A DNA stretch of 64,000 nucleotides from Maribacter aquivivus. Lineage in GTDB: Bacteria > Bacteroidota > Bacteroidia > Flavobacteriales > Flavobacteriaceae. The notes under the pieces were generated by a model, which was not told where the DNA came from, ran no database searches, and was given only the letters and a program-made list of their open reading frames with translations. Of this stretch, positions 7,666 to 15,622 are shown piece after piece. The stretch is taken from the NCBI RefSeq assembly GCF_900142175.1, contig NZ_FQZX01000001.1, positions 496,001 through 560,000 on the forward strand, written 5' to 3'. A program made the translations under genes and the position numbers. The stretch's first letter is position 1, and every line of letters begins with the position of its first letter.

Positions 7666-10125
7666 ATGAAAGCACAAAAAAATACATTCACCCTTAAAAT
7701 CACCATTAGCTACCTATTGCTAATTATACTAGGGGTTATAGCTTCATATTACATTTATACTGAGGTTCAAGAATATATTGCCACAGAAACGACCGATGAA
7801 AAAGACAGTAAGCTACTTAAAACCAATTCTTTTCTTGCGCAATTATATGAAGCCGAAAGTTTGTCTAAACTTGCATTACAAACAAAAAGCAAAATTAATT
7901 TTACGGCTTACGAAAATAAAATAGACTCCATCTACATCAATATTGAAGAGTTAAAAACGCTTACGGAAAGTGATTATCAACACGGACTTTTAGATAGTCT
8001 TAGCTCACTTTTAAGCAAGAAAGTGACGAATATTAATGCTATGCGCTCCATAAGATTGAATGACCAAACGGGTACAGCGATTAATTCTGCCTTAAAGGAG
8101 TTTGATAAACTTGAAGAATCTTTAGGAATCATTAAACCTAAAGATTTAGCACCAAATCTTGATGAGCTTTCACCCAAAGCCCAAGATGCTATTAAAAAAA
8201 TGGCAGACTATCTAAATGCTAATGTACCAACAGAGAATAATCAGCAACAGAATGCACAAACTATGGACAGTGTGGTTCAGGTTTCTAAAAACCTATTAAA
8301 AGATGTGCAGCAAGAAAATACCTTAAAAGAAAAATCTTTGACCGTACGCGAATCGACGATTAATAGAACTGACATTGAACTCTCTCAGCAATTACGATCT
8401 ATACTTTCATCTTTTGAACAAGAGATTATTATGAACAGTATAGCTACTTCTATTAAAAAAGAAACTTTATTAAAACGGAGTATTCGACTTGCTGTTATCG
8501 CTGCCATACTTGGCTTTTTAGTGGTGGCTATTTTTACTTTTATTTTAAATCGTGATTTTTGGAAAGCAAACGTATACCGTGAAAAACTCGAAAAAGAAAA
8601 GGCTTTTTCAGAATCTCTTTTAAAAAGTAGAGAACAATTAATAGCTACTGTTAGTCACGATTTACGAACACCCCTAAATACCATAAGTGGTTACGCCAAT
8701 ATTATTGAAGAAAGTGACAACCAAAAGAATAACAAAGAACATATTAGCCATATTAAATCTGCTACCGTCTATGTAAATAATCTTGTGAATGATTTGTTAG
8801 ATTTCTCTCAGCTAGAAGCAGGTAAAATGGTTTCTAAAAATTCTACTTTTAGGGTGGATAAATTGATTGAAGAAAGCGCCAAAAATATATCATCTCAATA
8901 CCAAGACAAGCATATTGAGTTAATTTTGAATTTGGATGATTCGTTAAAACATCCTATTATATCGGATGCTTTTCGTTTACGTCAGATCATTTCAAACTTA
9001 TTAGGCAACGCTTATAAATTTACAGAAAAGGGGACCATTACATTGGCAGTGTCTATTATAAAATCTTCTAAATCTAACATTCTAAGTTTTAAAATAACAG
9101 ATACCGGTATTGGGATTTCAAAAGAAAAACAAGAACTGATATTCAAAGAATTTACACAGGCAGAAAATGATACTGATAAAAAATATGGTGGCTACGGACT
9201 AGGACTTACCATCACCAAAAAGCTCACAGAATTACTTGGCGGGTCTATCTCACTAGAAAGTGAACTATCCAAAGGAAGTATTTTCATACTTAAAATACCC
9301 GTTGCGTTTGGAGAAGAATTACAAGAAGTTTCAAAGCTATCTACTGGTTTTAAAAATCTGAAAATGGTTGTATTTGATGATGACACCTCTTTTTTAAAGC
9401 TTATTGGCGAAATGCTAAAGTCTGAAGGAATTGAAGCTCGACTATTTTCTGACTTCAACGAATATAAACCTAATGAAAATTTCGATTTTGATGTGGTTTT
9501 GACAGATATTGAAATGCCTACGGTTACGGGTTATGAAATAGTTGCTCAGCTGAAAGCTGGTGAATTTAAAAATTTTAACAACCAACCTATTTTGGCAATG
9601 ACCGGCCGACGCGATTTAACTTTAGAACATTTTACTGAAAAAGGTTTCTCTAGTCTTATTCGTAAGCCATTTTCTAAAACAGACCTACTACAAAAGCTAC
9701 ATGTCCTGTTAAATAATGCGGATGAAATTATCCCTACCGAAGAAACTCGCATAAACACCGATTCTCAGCAACTATATAGCTTAAATTCCTTAAAAATGTT
9801 TTTGGGAGATGACTATGATGCTATAGATGAAGTAGTACTCATTTTCAAAAAAGACACTGAAGAAAATGCTCTTTTACTCAGCACAGCGGTAGCTGCTTCT
9901 GATATTACACAAATAAACAAAGTAGCTCATAAAATGCTGCCTATGTTTCGACAATTAGAAGTTAAAAATGTAATTCCTATTCTGGAAATTTTTGAAGTTT
10001 TGAATATAGATACCTTAACTAATGATCAATTAAAGGCGAAACATATCTATTTACAAAGAGAGATTGAAAGCCTAATTGAAATGCTTTCAGAAGAAACATC
10101 TACAAATCCAAATCGTAATAATTGA
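7666..10125 (+). CDS. Hybrid sensor histidine kinase with receiver and Hpt domains
   Basis: An 819-residue phosphorelay kinase. Membrane helix 1 (about 10-28) and helix 2 (about 272-292) flank a mainly helical periplasmic sensor. Then follow a HisKA domain with His331 in VSHDLRTPLNTISGYA, an ATPase domain (N box NLLGNAYKF, G1 DTGIGIS, G2 GGYGLGLTI), a receiver with Asp614 in VVLTDIEMP and Lys in RKPF, and a C-terminal Hpt domain with His755 in VAHKM. All phosphotransfer residues are intact, so a full His-Asp-His relay is possible, with output to a separate regulator. The convergent NtrC-type gene, overlapping its last 26 bases, is the obvious partner. Confidence 0.93.
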   Translation: MKAQKNTFTLKITISYLLLIILGVIASYYIYTEVQEYIATETTDEKDSKLLKTNSFLAQLYEAESLSKLALQTKSKINFTAYENKIDSIYINIEELKTLTESDYQHGLLDSLSSLLSKKVTNINAMRSIRLNDQTGTAINSALKEFDKLEESLGIIKPKDLAPNLDELSPKAQDAIKKMADYLNANVPTENNQQQNAQTMDSVVQVSKNLLKDVQQENTLKEKSLTVRESTINRTDIELSQQLRSILSSFEQEIIMNSIATSIKKETLLKRSIRLAVIAAILGFLVVAIFTFILNRDFWKANVYREKLEKEKAFSESLLKSREQLIATVSHDLRTPLNTISGYANIIEESDNQKNNKEHISHIKSATVYVNNLVNDLLDFSQLEAGKMVSKNSTFRVDKLIEESAKNISSQYQDKHIELILNLDDSLKHPIISDAFRLRQIISNLLGNAYKFTEKGTITLAVSIIKSSKSNILSFKITDTGIGISKEKQELIFKEFTQAENDTDKKYGGYGLGLTITKKLTELLGGSISLESELSKGSIFILKIPVAFGEELQEVSKLSTGFKNLKMVVFDDDTSFLKLIGEMLKSEGIEARLFSDFNEYKPNENFDFDVVLTDIEMPTVTGYEIVAQLKAGEFKNFNNQPILAMTGRRDLTLEHFTEKGFSSLIRKPFSKTDLLQKLHVLLNNADEIIPTEETRINTDSQQLYSLNSLKMFLGDDYDAIDEVVLIFKKDTEENALLLSTAVAASDITQINKVAHKMLPMFRQLEVKNVIPILEIFEVLNIDTLTNDQLKAKHIYLQREIESLIEMLSEETSTNPNRNN

Positions 10126-11443
10126 TTCTGTTATACAGTGTTTTTCTAGTTACCTGTAATAATTTTGCTGCTTTAGATTTGTTGTAATTAGTACGTTTTA
10201 AGGCATTTACAATTTGTTCTTTTTCAAAATCCGCTTTTGAAAGACTCCCTAATTCTACAGTTTCTAAAACCGGACTCATCAACTCTGACGGTAAAACCTT
10301 TGCTTCAACTTTATCTGTAGTCGATAACAGTACTGCGCGCTGAATTACATTCTGTAATTCTCGAATATTACCGGGCCAATGATAGGCATTGAAAATGTCC
10401 CAAACCTCAGCAGAAAAATCAACAATTTGTTTGTTCAACTTTTCATTGAACTTGCTTAAAAAGTGAGAAGCTAATACTGATAAATCTCCGTGTCTGTTTT
10501 TTAAAGCTGGGATTTGCAATGAAAACTCATTCAATCGATGATACAAATCTTCTCGAAAAGTACCTTTTTCAACTGCAGCCTTTAAATCTTCATTTGTAGC
10601 CGATAAAATTCTTACATCGACCTGTATTTCGCTATTACTACCTATTCTTTTTATTTTGCGCTCTTGTAACGCTCTTAACAACTGTATTTGATTCTCGTAA
10701 GAAAGATTACCTACCTCATCTAAAAATAAAGTACCACCGTTGGCAGCTTCAAAACTACCAACTTTATCGGCGACAGCACCGGTGAAACTTCCTTTTATAT
10801 GCCCAAAAAATTCACTTGCTGCCAATTCTTTAGGGATTGCTCCACAATCTAGTGCTATATACGGTTTTTCGTTTCTCGTACTTTTTTGGTGAATGGCTTT
10901 TGCAGTAACTTCTTTACCTGTACCGCTTTCTCCAATAATCAAAACCGACATATCTGTTGGTGCTACCAAAACAATATGCTCTTCTAATTTTTGGGTTGCC
11001 TCGCTAGTCAAAATTAATTCTTGCGACGTAGTTGCTTCTTTAGCACCTTCTACTTTTTCTTTTGAATAAACAGGTTCTCTTGAAACTACTGGTTTTGAAT
11101 TTAACGCACCATCAATAACCAATAACATCTGATCAGGAGTAAAAGGTTTAGAAATATAATCGTAAGCTCCCATTTTCATCGCCTTTACAGCTGTAGAAAC
11201 TTCTGCATAACCTGTCATTACAATTACCGGAATTTCACCTTTTAGATTAGACACCAATTTAATACCGTCATAATCAGGTAATCGCAAATCTGTAATTACT
11301 AATTGAAAATCGTGTTCTTTTAATTGTTTTTCGCCATCTAACCCCGTATGACTTAATACCACATCATAACTATTTCTTGCCAAAAATTTTTGCAGCATTT
11401 GGGCAAATGAAGTATCATCTTCAATAATTAAAATTTTAGTCAT
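10100..11443 (-). CDS. NtrC-family sigma-54-dependent response regulator
   Basis: A 447-residue response regulator when started at MTKILIIEDD. An in-frame upstream ATG at 11485 would add 14 residues without homology. The receiver (1-120) has Asp52 in LVITDLRLPDYDG. The AAA+ domain follows with Walker A GESGTGKE, the sigma-54 contact loop GSFTGA, Walker B GGTLFLDEVG and the arginine-finger segment. The C-terminal Fis-type helix-turn-helix (NYNKSKAAKLLQVTRKTLYN) binds DNA. It activates sigma-54 promoters on phosphorylation. The convergent hybrid kinase is the likely phosphodonor. Sigma-54-like boxes precede two of the three PepSY-like genes just upstream, making these plausible targets. Confidence 0.94.
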   Translation of the reverse strand: MTKILIIEDDTSFAQMLQKFLARNSYDVVLSHTGLDGEKQLKEHDFQLVITDLRLPDYDGIKLVSNLKGEIPVIVMTGYAEVSTAVKAMKMGAYDYISKPFTPDQMLLVIDGALNSKPVVSREPVYSKEKVEGAKEATTSQELILTSEATQKLEEHIVLVAPTDMSVLIIGESGTGKEVTAKAIHQKSTRNEKPYIALDCGAIPKELAASEFFGHIKGSFTGAVADKVGSFEAANGGTLFLDEVGNLSYENQIQLLRALQERKIKRIGSNSEIQVDVRILSATNEDLKAAVEKGTFREDLYHRLNEFSLQIPALKNRHGDLSVLASHFLSKFNEKLNKQIVDFSAEVWDIFNAYHWPGNIRELQNVIQRAVLLSTTDKVEAKVLPSELMSPVLETVELGSLSKADFEKEQIVNALKRTNYNKSKAAKLLQVTRKTLYNRINYYDLDL

Positions 11444-11545
11444 AGACAGTTTGGTGTTCTTAGTATCTACGTAAAAATACCACAAGCCGACTACTTGTAT
11501 TTTAAAATTATCATAAAGCTTTTATACATTCATTTAAAAAAAACA

Positions 11546-11584
11546 TAAAAAAAAGGAAAGAATAGCATTTAGCTATCCTTTCCT
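11546..11584 (-). terminator. Terminator after first PepSY-like gene
   Basis: Arms AGGAAAGAATAGC and GCTATCCTTTCCT with one mismatch, followed on the minus strand by a long T run. It insulates the small secreted-protein gene from the regulator gene downstream. Confidence 0.75.
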
Positions 11585-11620
11585 GACCAAACCAACTTGA
11601 ACAAACAAGTTTCTCTATAA

Positions 11621-11938
11621 TTACATATCTATCCAATTACCTTCTTCATCTGCATACACTGTACCTTGTGTGCCATCTTCAAGAGATAATACTAGCTTAT
11701 ATTGCTTCTTTTCATTTGTGTATGCCTTATCTAAATTTGCCGTTGGAAAATTCTTTGATACCGCATCTGTTACTGCTTGTGGTACTTCTGCAACCGAAAT
11801 CTCTTCAAAATCTTCTATTGCTATTGAAATCTCATTTACCTGGTTATGCTGTATTCCATTTGCTGAAACAATTGCCTCTTGTGCATTCATTGCAAAACCT
11901 CCTAATGTCATTGCTCCTAATAAAAATAAAATTCTCAT
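11621..11938 (-). CDS. Small secreted PepSY-like protein (paralogue A)
   Basis: A 105-residue exported protein started at MRILFLLGAMTLGGF, a signal peptide with a cleavage site near NAQE. An upstream in-frame ATG at 11983 would put 15 unrelated residues before it. The mature part has the pattern of PepSY-like (DUF2874) proteins: AEVPQAVTDAVSKNFPTANL, then KAYTNEKKQYKLVL, then GTVYADEEGNWIDM at the end. It is one of three paralogues in tandem on this strand (others at 12556 and 13015), each with its own terminator. A sigma-54-like -24/-12 box lies 46 to 61 bases upstream. The proteins are periplasmic or secreted, of unknown function. Confidence 0.8.
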   Translation of the reverse strand: MRILFLLGAMTLGGFAMNAQEAIVSANGIQHNQVNEISIAIEDFEEISVAEVPQAVTDAVSKNFPTANLDKAYTNEKKQYKLVLSLEDGTQGTVYADEEGNWIDM

Positions 11939-11983
11939 ATTTTCTTTATTTAAGTTAATAATACATATCAATACTATTAACAA

Positions 11984-11999
11984 AGAAAAAAGAGTGCCA
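11984..11999 (-). promoter_or_regulatory. Sigma-54-like -24/-12 promoter for PepSY paralogue A
   Basis: Minus strand reads TGGCAC, 5 bases, then TTTCT, against the consensus TGGCAC-N5-TTGCW with one mismatch in the -12 box. It lies about 46 bases before the start codon. An NtrC-type activator is encoded just downstream of this gene. A GATTATCAGTTA element further upstream (12028-12039) recurs ahead of paralogue B. Confidence 0.4.
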
Positions 12000-12155
12000 T
12001 AAAAAGAAATTATGAAACAGTATTTGATTATCAGTTACTTACGTTTGTATAATCTTTTAATTAGCTGAGTAAAGTTGTACCCACTTTCTACTACTGTGTA
12101 ATTTTTACTCAATAAAGTTATCACTAAAGAATAACCTTAGAACATAATTGAAGAC

Positions 12156-12186
12156 AAAAAAAAGGAGCTGCAAATTGCAGCCCCCC
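12156..12186 (-). terminator. Orphan terminator-like hairpin in gene-free stretch
   Basis: Near-perfect palindrome GCTGCAAATTGCAGC with G/C flanks, followed on the minus strand by eight T. No coding gene ends here. It implies a transcript coming from 12187-12500 on the minus strand, possibly a small RNA. Confidence 0.5.
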
Positions 12187-12503
12187 TCAAACCACCTATC
12201 AAACTCTTGTCTTAAAATTTTAAATCAACACCTCAATCAATTCAACAACAACTAAAATTGGCAATGCTAATCCGGGGGATTATTTCAAATACAATTATCT
12301 GGTGGCACCTTCATAGTTAACGGTTAGTGTTTACGCGAAAGTGATATTTTAATTATTTATTTCTCCAAACATAATTTTGATATAACACCTAATGAAAAAA
12401 TCAAAACTGTGCTTAAGACTAAAATAAATACTAATGTGACCATTGTTTCATAACTTGCTTCACTTATTTAGACACAACATTTTCTGATAGGTCACATTTT
12501 AAA
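12187..12503. other. Gene-free stretch, possible small RNA locus
   Basis: About 570 bases between paralogues A and B contain no credible coding gene. On the minus strand the part nearest the orphan terminator has a 9-codon open frame starting with Met-Lys-Val-Pro-Pro, too short to call, and a G/C-rich run (CCCCCGGATTAGC) that stands out from the AT-rich surroundings. A small untranslated RNA of 100-200 bases ending at 12156 is a possible reading. I see no repeat, tRNA or known riboswitch. Confidence 0.25.
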
Positions 12504-12536
12504 TAAAAAAAAACCGCATTTAGCAGTTTTTTTTTA
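12504..12536 (-). terminator. Terminator after second PepSY-like gene
   Basis: Short G/C stem (ACCGC/GCAGT with one mismatch) flanked by long A and T runs, immediately after the stop of paralogue B on the minus strand. Confidence 0.6.
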
Positions 12537-12555
12537 TTTCAGCCTTGTAAAAAGA

Positions 12556-12861
12556 CTATCTCTTATTGATCCAATTACCGTGCTGGTCTATATATACGGT
12601 CTTTCTTGTACCGCTTTTAAGCACCATTATTAATTTAAATTCTCCTTTATCATTTTTAAAAGCTCCGCCAAGTTTAGATGTTGGGTATTGCTTTAATATT
12701 TCTTCAATCACCGGTGGTGTTAATTCGCTCGATTTAATTTTTACGAATTCATCGGCCGTTTTAACTACAATTGCTGTTTCAATTATATCTGAACTAGTTT
12801 TTGCTGCTGCGTTAAACATGATTCCAAAAGTCAAGAATACTAATAATGCGTAATTTTTCAT
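12556..12861 (-). CDS. Small secreted PepSY-like protein (paralogue B)
   Basis: A 101-residue exported protein. The signal peptide MKNYALLVFLTFGIMFNAAAK is followed by a PepSY-like core: SELTPPVIEEILKQYPTSKL, FKNDKGEFKLIMVLKSG and TVYIDQHGNWINKR. It shares the layout and the final GNW motif with paralogues A and C but is the most diverged, with a basic rather than acidic C-terminus. It has its own terminator. I found no sigma-54 box upstream, but a GATTATCAGTTA element at 12926-12937 matches one upstream of paralogue A. Function unknown. Confidence 0.78.
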   Translation of the reverse strand: MKNYALLVFLTFGIMFNAAAKTSSDIIETAIVVKTADEFVKIKSSELTPPVIEEILKQYPTSKLGGAFKNDKGEFKLIMVLKSGTRKTVYIDQHGNWINKR

Positions 12862-12961
12862 GCTAATAATTTTAATCGTTAATAACTCTAAATCTTAAAA
12901 TACTTACGGAGTAATCTTACATATGGATTATCAGTTAACTAAATTTTAAATTTATAAATGC

Positions 12962-12986
12962 AAAAAAGCTGCCTAGGCAGCTTTTG
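12962..12986 (-). terminator. Terminator after third PepSY-like gene
   Basis: Palindrome AAAAGCTGCC-TA-GGCAGCTTTT just beyond the stop of paralogue C, with a T run on the minus strand. Confidence 0.7.
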
Positions 12987-13014
12987 ACAATCAACTAACT
13001 CAAACTTATAATAT

Positions 13015-13317
13015 CTACATTTCTAACCAGTTACCTTCTGCATCTGCATAAAGTACACTAGAAACTCCATCTTGTGTGGTAATTTCTAATTTATAATTAT
13101 TTTCATCATCAACATATGCTTTGTTCAACATTGCACCTTCATAATCTGTTGCTAATGCATTTACAATTGGCGCTGGTAAATCTGAAGCAGCTACTTCTGT
13201 ATAATCTTGTAAAAAGATATCTTCCATTATACCATCATGAAATATAATTGGAGTTGCGGCAGTACCTATTGTTAAACTACCTATGGCTAAAGCTGTGGCA
13301 AATACTAATTTTTTCAT
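13015..13317 (-). CDS. Small secreted PepSY-like protein (paralogue C)
   Basis: A 100-residue exported protein with signal peptide MKKLVFATALAIGSLTIGTA. The core repeats the paralogue pattern: SDLPAPIVNALATDYEGAML, NKAYVDDENNYKLEI and VLYADAEGNWLEM. It is closest to paralogue A, sharing the YADxEGNWxxM ending, so these two probably arose by a more recent duplication. A sigma-54-like box (13357-13372) precedes it at a distance similar to that of paralogue A. The mature protein is acidic and lacks Cys. Function unknown; PepSY-like proteins are sometimes periplasmic inhibitors or sensors. Confidence 0.8.
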   Translation of the reverse strand: MKKLVFATALAIGSLTIGTAATPIIFHDGIMEDIFLQDYTEVAASDLPAPIVNALATDYEGAMLNKAYVDDENNYKLEITTQDGVSSVLYADAEGNWLEM

Positions 13318-13356
13318 ATTTCTATACTTTTAATTAAACATTCTTGAAAAGTATAT

Positions 13357-13372
13357 TAGGAAAACTGTGCCA
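13357..13372 (-). promoter_or_regulatory. Sigma-54-like -24/-12 promoter for PepSY paralogue C
   Basis: Minus strand reads TGGCAC followed by AGTTTTCCTA. The -24 box is perfect. The -12 box can be read as TTCCT with a spacer one base short of the ideal 5. It sits about 40 bases before the start codon, as does the box of paralogue A. Confidence 0.35.
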
Positions 13373-13469
13373 TTAAAAATTCTATCCGTAAAAAATACAC
13401 AAAATACTTAAAATCAGATAATTATGTTTACTTAGGTGTTTTATTCTTTGGGTAAAAATGTGTGTAAAT

Positions 13470-13502
13470 AAAAAAAGTGTGTAGAAACTACACACTTTTT
13501 TA
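13470..13502 (-). terminator. Strong terminator after the DUF4301 operon
   Basis: Perfect 14-base arms AAAAAAGTGTGTAG and CTACACACTTTTTT around a 3-base loop, directly after the DUF4301 stop on the minus strand. Confidence 0.9.
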
Positions 13503-13523
13503 TACTATACTATATCTTATTAT

Positions 13524-15062
13524 CTAAGCCTGATGCGAATCTTTTAAAAGATCCACAACACTTTTTACAGGATTGAAGGTTACTAAGGGTACTTCTACAA
13601 AGATGGTATTCCAAAATGCCATAGCACCGTTCCATAAGCCAGGTAGCTCAAGAGCCTTTAATTCTTTACCGTCTTTAGTCTTACCAGTAATAAAACCTTG
13701 CTTTTCGTCTACAAACTTTAATAGATTGTATTTCTCACCTTTGTAATTACGAACAGCACAAACTAAATCTACCGGATTAAAATGGGTAGAATTCTTAAGA
13801 AGATCTGCTTGTTGACTATTATCCATATCTATTTGTGCTGATTCTATGATTTGTAAAGAAACTTCACCTTTACCATTGGTTACCCAAAAAGGACCACCTC
13901 CTGGCTCACCTTCATTTTTCACCATACCACAAATACGAATAGGTCTATTGACTCTATCTTTTAGAATCGCGATTTTATCAGTATTCGATTTTGAATCAAA
14001 GTCATCTGAGAAACGAACATTTAAATTTGTAACCAAAAAGTTTCTAACTTCTTCAATCTGCGCATCATCTACATCACCTTTATCCAGTAATGCAGCATAT
14101 TCAAATGCTTTTTCTTGCTCTTTTAGAAGTACACCTGCCAAAACCTTTTTACTATCGGCAACCGCCTTGGCATCTTTCATTACGGCAACGTTATCAATAT
14201 TCTTTATAAAAATAACATCAGCGTCTTGTTCATTTAAATTCTGAATCAATGCACCATGACCACCTGGTCTAAACAATACAGAGCCATCTTCATTTCTAAA
14301 CGGATTATTATCCATGTCTACCGCCAAGGTATCTGTAGAAGGTTTTTGAAAAGAGTAATCTACATTATAGGTGATACCTGTATCGGCAGAAACTTTTGGT
14401 CCAGATGCTTTAAACTCCTCTCCAAACATTTCTTCATGCTGTTCTGAAATCGTAAAATGCAAATTTGCCTTACCGTTAGAACCTGCATATAATGCACCTT
14501 CTTTTAAATGTTCTTCAAAAGGTGTAGCTGCAGAAGATTCATATTTATGAAACGGTAATAATCCCTTTGGAAAAAAACCGTAGTTCAATGCATTCTCACC
14601 TAAAAGCTCAGAAATGAAACTAAATACCTTTTCTCCTTGAGAATTGGATTTTACAGCTATTCTATCCATCACTTTTTGATAAAACGGAAAACGCTTCAAG
14701 CCTTCAGAGAACTTTTTTATATCGGTATCATTAGTTCTTGACAAATATGCATCTAACGTTTCTTCAGCAGGGTTATAAGCCCCTAAAAAACTAAATAACG
14801 CTTTAAACATTCTAGAAGCTGCACCAGAAGCCGGTACAAATTTTAAAATATCCAGTCCCTTGAGTTTATAATCATAAAATGCAATGAGTTCTTTCTCTTC
14901 TGCATCAGAAAATTTAAGAATACCATTACCTATTACGGCGGCATTCTCTAATTGCACAAAAGGAATACCTTCTTTGAACGTGTTGATATGACCCAACATT
15001 TGCTCTTTAGAAATTCCTTTTTTCTCTAATTGTTTTAAATCTTTATCTGTAAGTTCAATCAT
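13524..15062 (-). CDS. DUF4301 family protein
   Basis: A 512-residue cytosolic protein of the DUF4301 family, widespread in Bacteroidota and of unknown biochemical role. Visible conserved stretches include PASGAASRMFKALF (about 97), FFPKGLLPFHKY, LFRPGGHGALIQNLNEQDAD and GGGPFWV. The GAASRMFK and GGHGALI segments resemble the sugar-nucleotide-binding loops of nucleotidyltransferases, so a nucleotide-sugar or related activity is conceivable. It is the last gene of a tight operon, its start overlapping the stop of the NadR-type kinase by 4 bases, which ties it to vitamin or nucleotide salvage by context only. Confidence 0.85.
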   Translation of the reverse strand: MIELTDKDLKQLEKKGISKEQMLGHINTFKEGIPFVQLENAAVIGNGILKFSDAEEKELIAFYDYKLKGLDILKFVPASGAASRMFKALFSFLGAYNPAEETLDAYLSRTNDTDIKKFSEGLKRFPFYQKVMDRIAVKSNSQGEKVFSFISELLGENALNYGFFPKGLLPFHKYESSAATPFEEHLKEGALYAGSNGKANLHFTISEQHEEMFGEEFKASGPKVSADTGITYNVDYSFQKPSTDTLAVDMDNNPFRNEDGSVLFRPGGHGALIQNLNEQDADVIFIKNIDNVAVMKDAKAVADSKKVLAGVLLKEQEKAFEYAALLDKGDVDDAQIEEVRNFLVTNLNVRFSDDFDSKSNTDKIAILKDRVNRPIRICGMVKNEGEPGGGPFWVTNGKGEVSLQIIESAQIDMDNSQQADLLKNSTHFNPVDLVCAVRNYKGEKYNLLKFVDEKQGFITGKTKDGKELKALELPGLWNGAMAFWNTIFVEVPLVTFNPVKSVVDLLKDSHQA

Positions 15063-15622
15063 TTATGTAATAAGGTATCTATATGGTTAATGGCTTTTTG
15101 TAAACGTTCTTTTTTGTTCCCCTTCAAGGTAATAAAATTTTTACCGTATTTTTCTAAAGTGTCCTTAAAATAATTAAACATTTGCTCTCTTTCATCTGGC
15201 TTATCCCTTAAATCATCTGCTTCCCAAGGAATATCTATATAGGTCAACAAATAAAGATCATATGTATTCTCCAAGGCATACTTTTCTAATATTGGATCAC
15301 AATCACCAATGTAATATGCCTCTGAATATACTTTGGTCTCCAAGAGATCGGTATCGCAAATAAGAATATCTGTAGCTTTTTTTGTCAAATTATTCTCCAT
15401 TCGCATTTGCCCCGCTGCAATAGGCAACAAATCGTGCGGTTCGCAAGTTTTTCGCTCATTGTTCCATTTATCCTGCAAATAGTCCCTAGCATATTCTGGC
15501 ACCCAAACTGTATGATAATGCCTCGCCAATTGCTCTGACAAGGTTGTCTTACCTGTAGATTCTGGACCAAAAAGAACCACTTTTAAGACATCTGAAGGTT
15601 CTTGTCTGTATTTTTCTTCCAT
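15059..15622 (-). CDS. NadR-type nucleoside/vitamin kinase
   Basis: A 187-residue P-loop kinase matching the ribosylnicotinamide kinase domain of NadR, without the nucleotidyltransferase or DNA-binding domains of the enterobacterial protein. Walker A is FGPESTGKTTLSEQL near residue 18. Further conserved segments are VPEYARDYL, ICDTDLLETKVYSE and LYLLTYIDIPWEADDLRD. It phosphorylates an imported nucleoside in the cytosol and so traps it. Its start lies inside the end of the PnuC-type transporter gene (40-base overlap), so the two are translationally coupled. Nicotinamide riboside is the default substrate, but a thiamine-binding protein upstream leaves a thiamine-related role open. Confidence 0.85.
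   Translation of the reverse strand: MEEKYRQEPSDVLKVVLFGPESTGKTTLSEQLARHYHTVWVPEYARDYLQDKWNNERKTCEPHDLLPIAAGQMRMENNLTKKATDILICDTDLLETKVYSEAYYIGDCDPILEKYALENTYDLYLLTYIDIPWEADDLRDKPDEREQMFNYFKDTLEKYGKNFITLKGNKKERLQKAINHIDTLLHK

Noticed and set aside
11670..12002. Plus-strand frame of 110 codons opposite PepSY paralogue A
   Set aside because: It covers the same bases as a secreted protein with a good signal peptide and paralogues; the antisense product has no family signature.
12270..12330. Minus-strand 9-codon frame beginning Met-Lys-Val-Pro-Pro
   Set aside because: Too short, without a start signal or homology to support translation; mentioned only as part of the non-coding stretch.
12566..12853. 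Plus-strand frame opposite PepSY paralogue B
   Set aside because: Shadow of a conserved small secreted protein on the minus strand.
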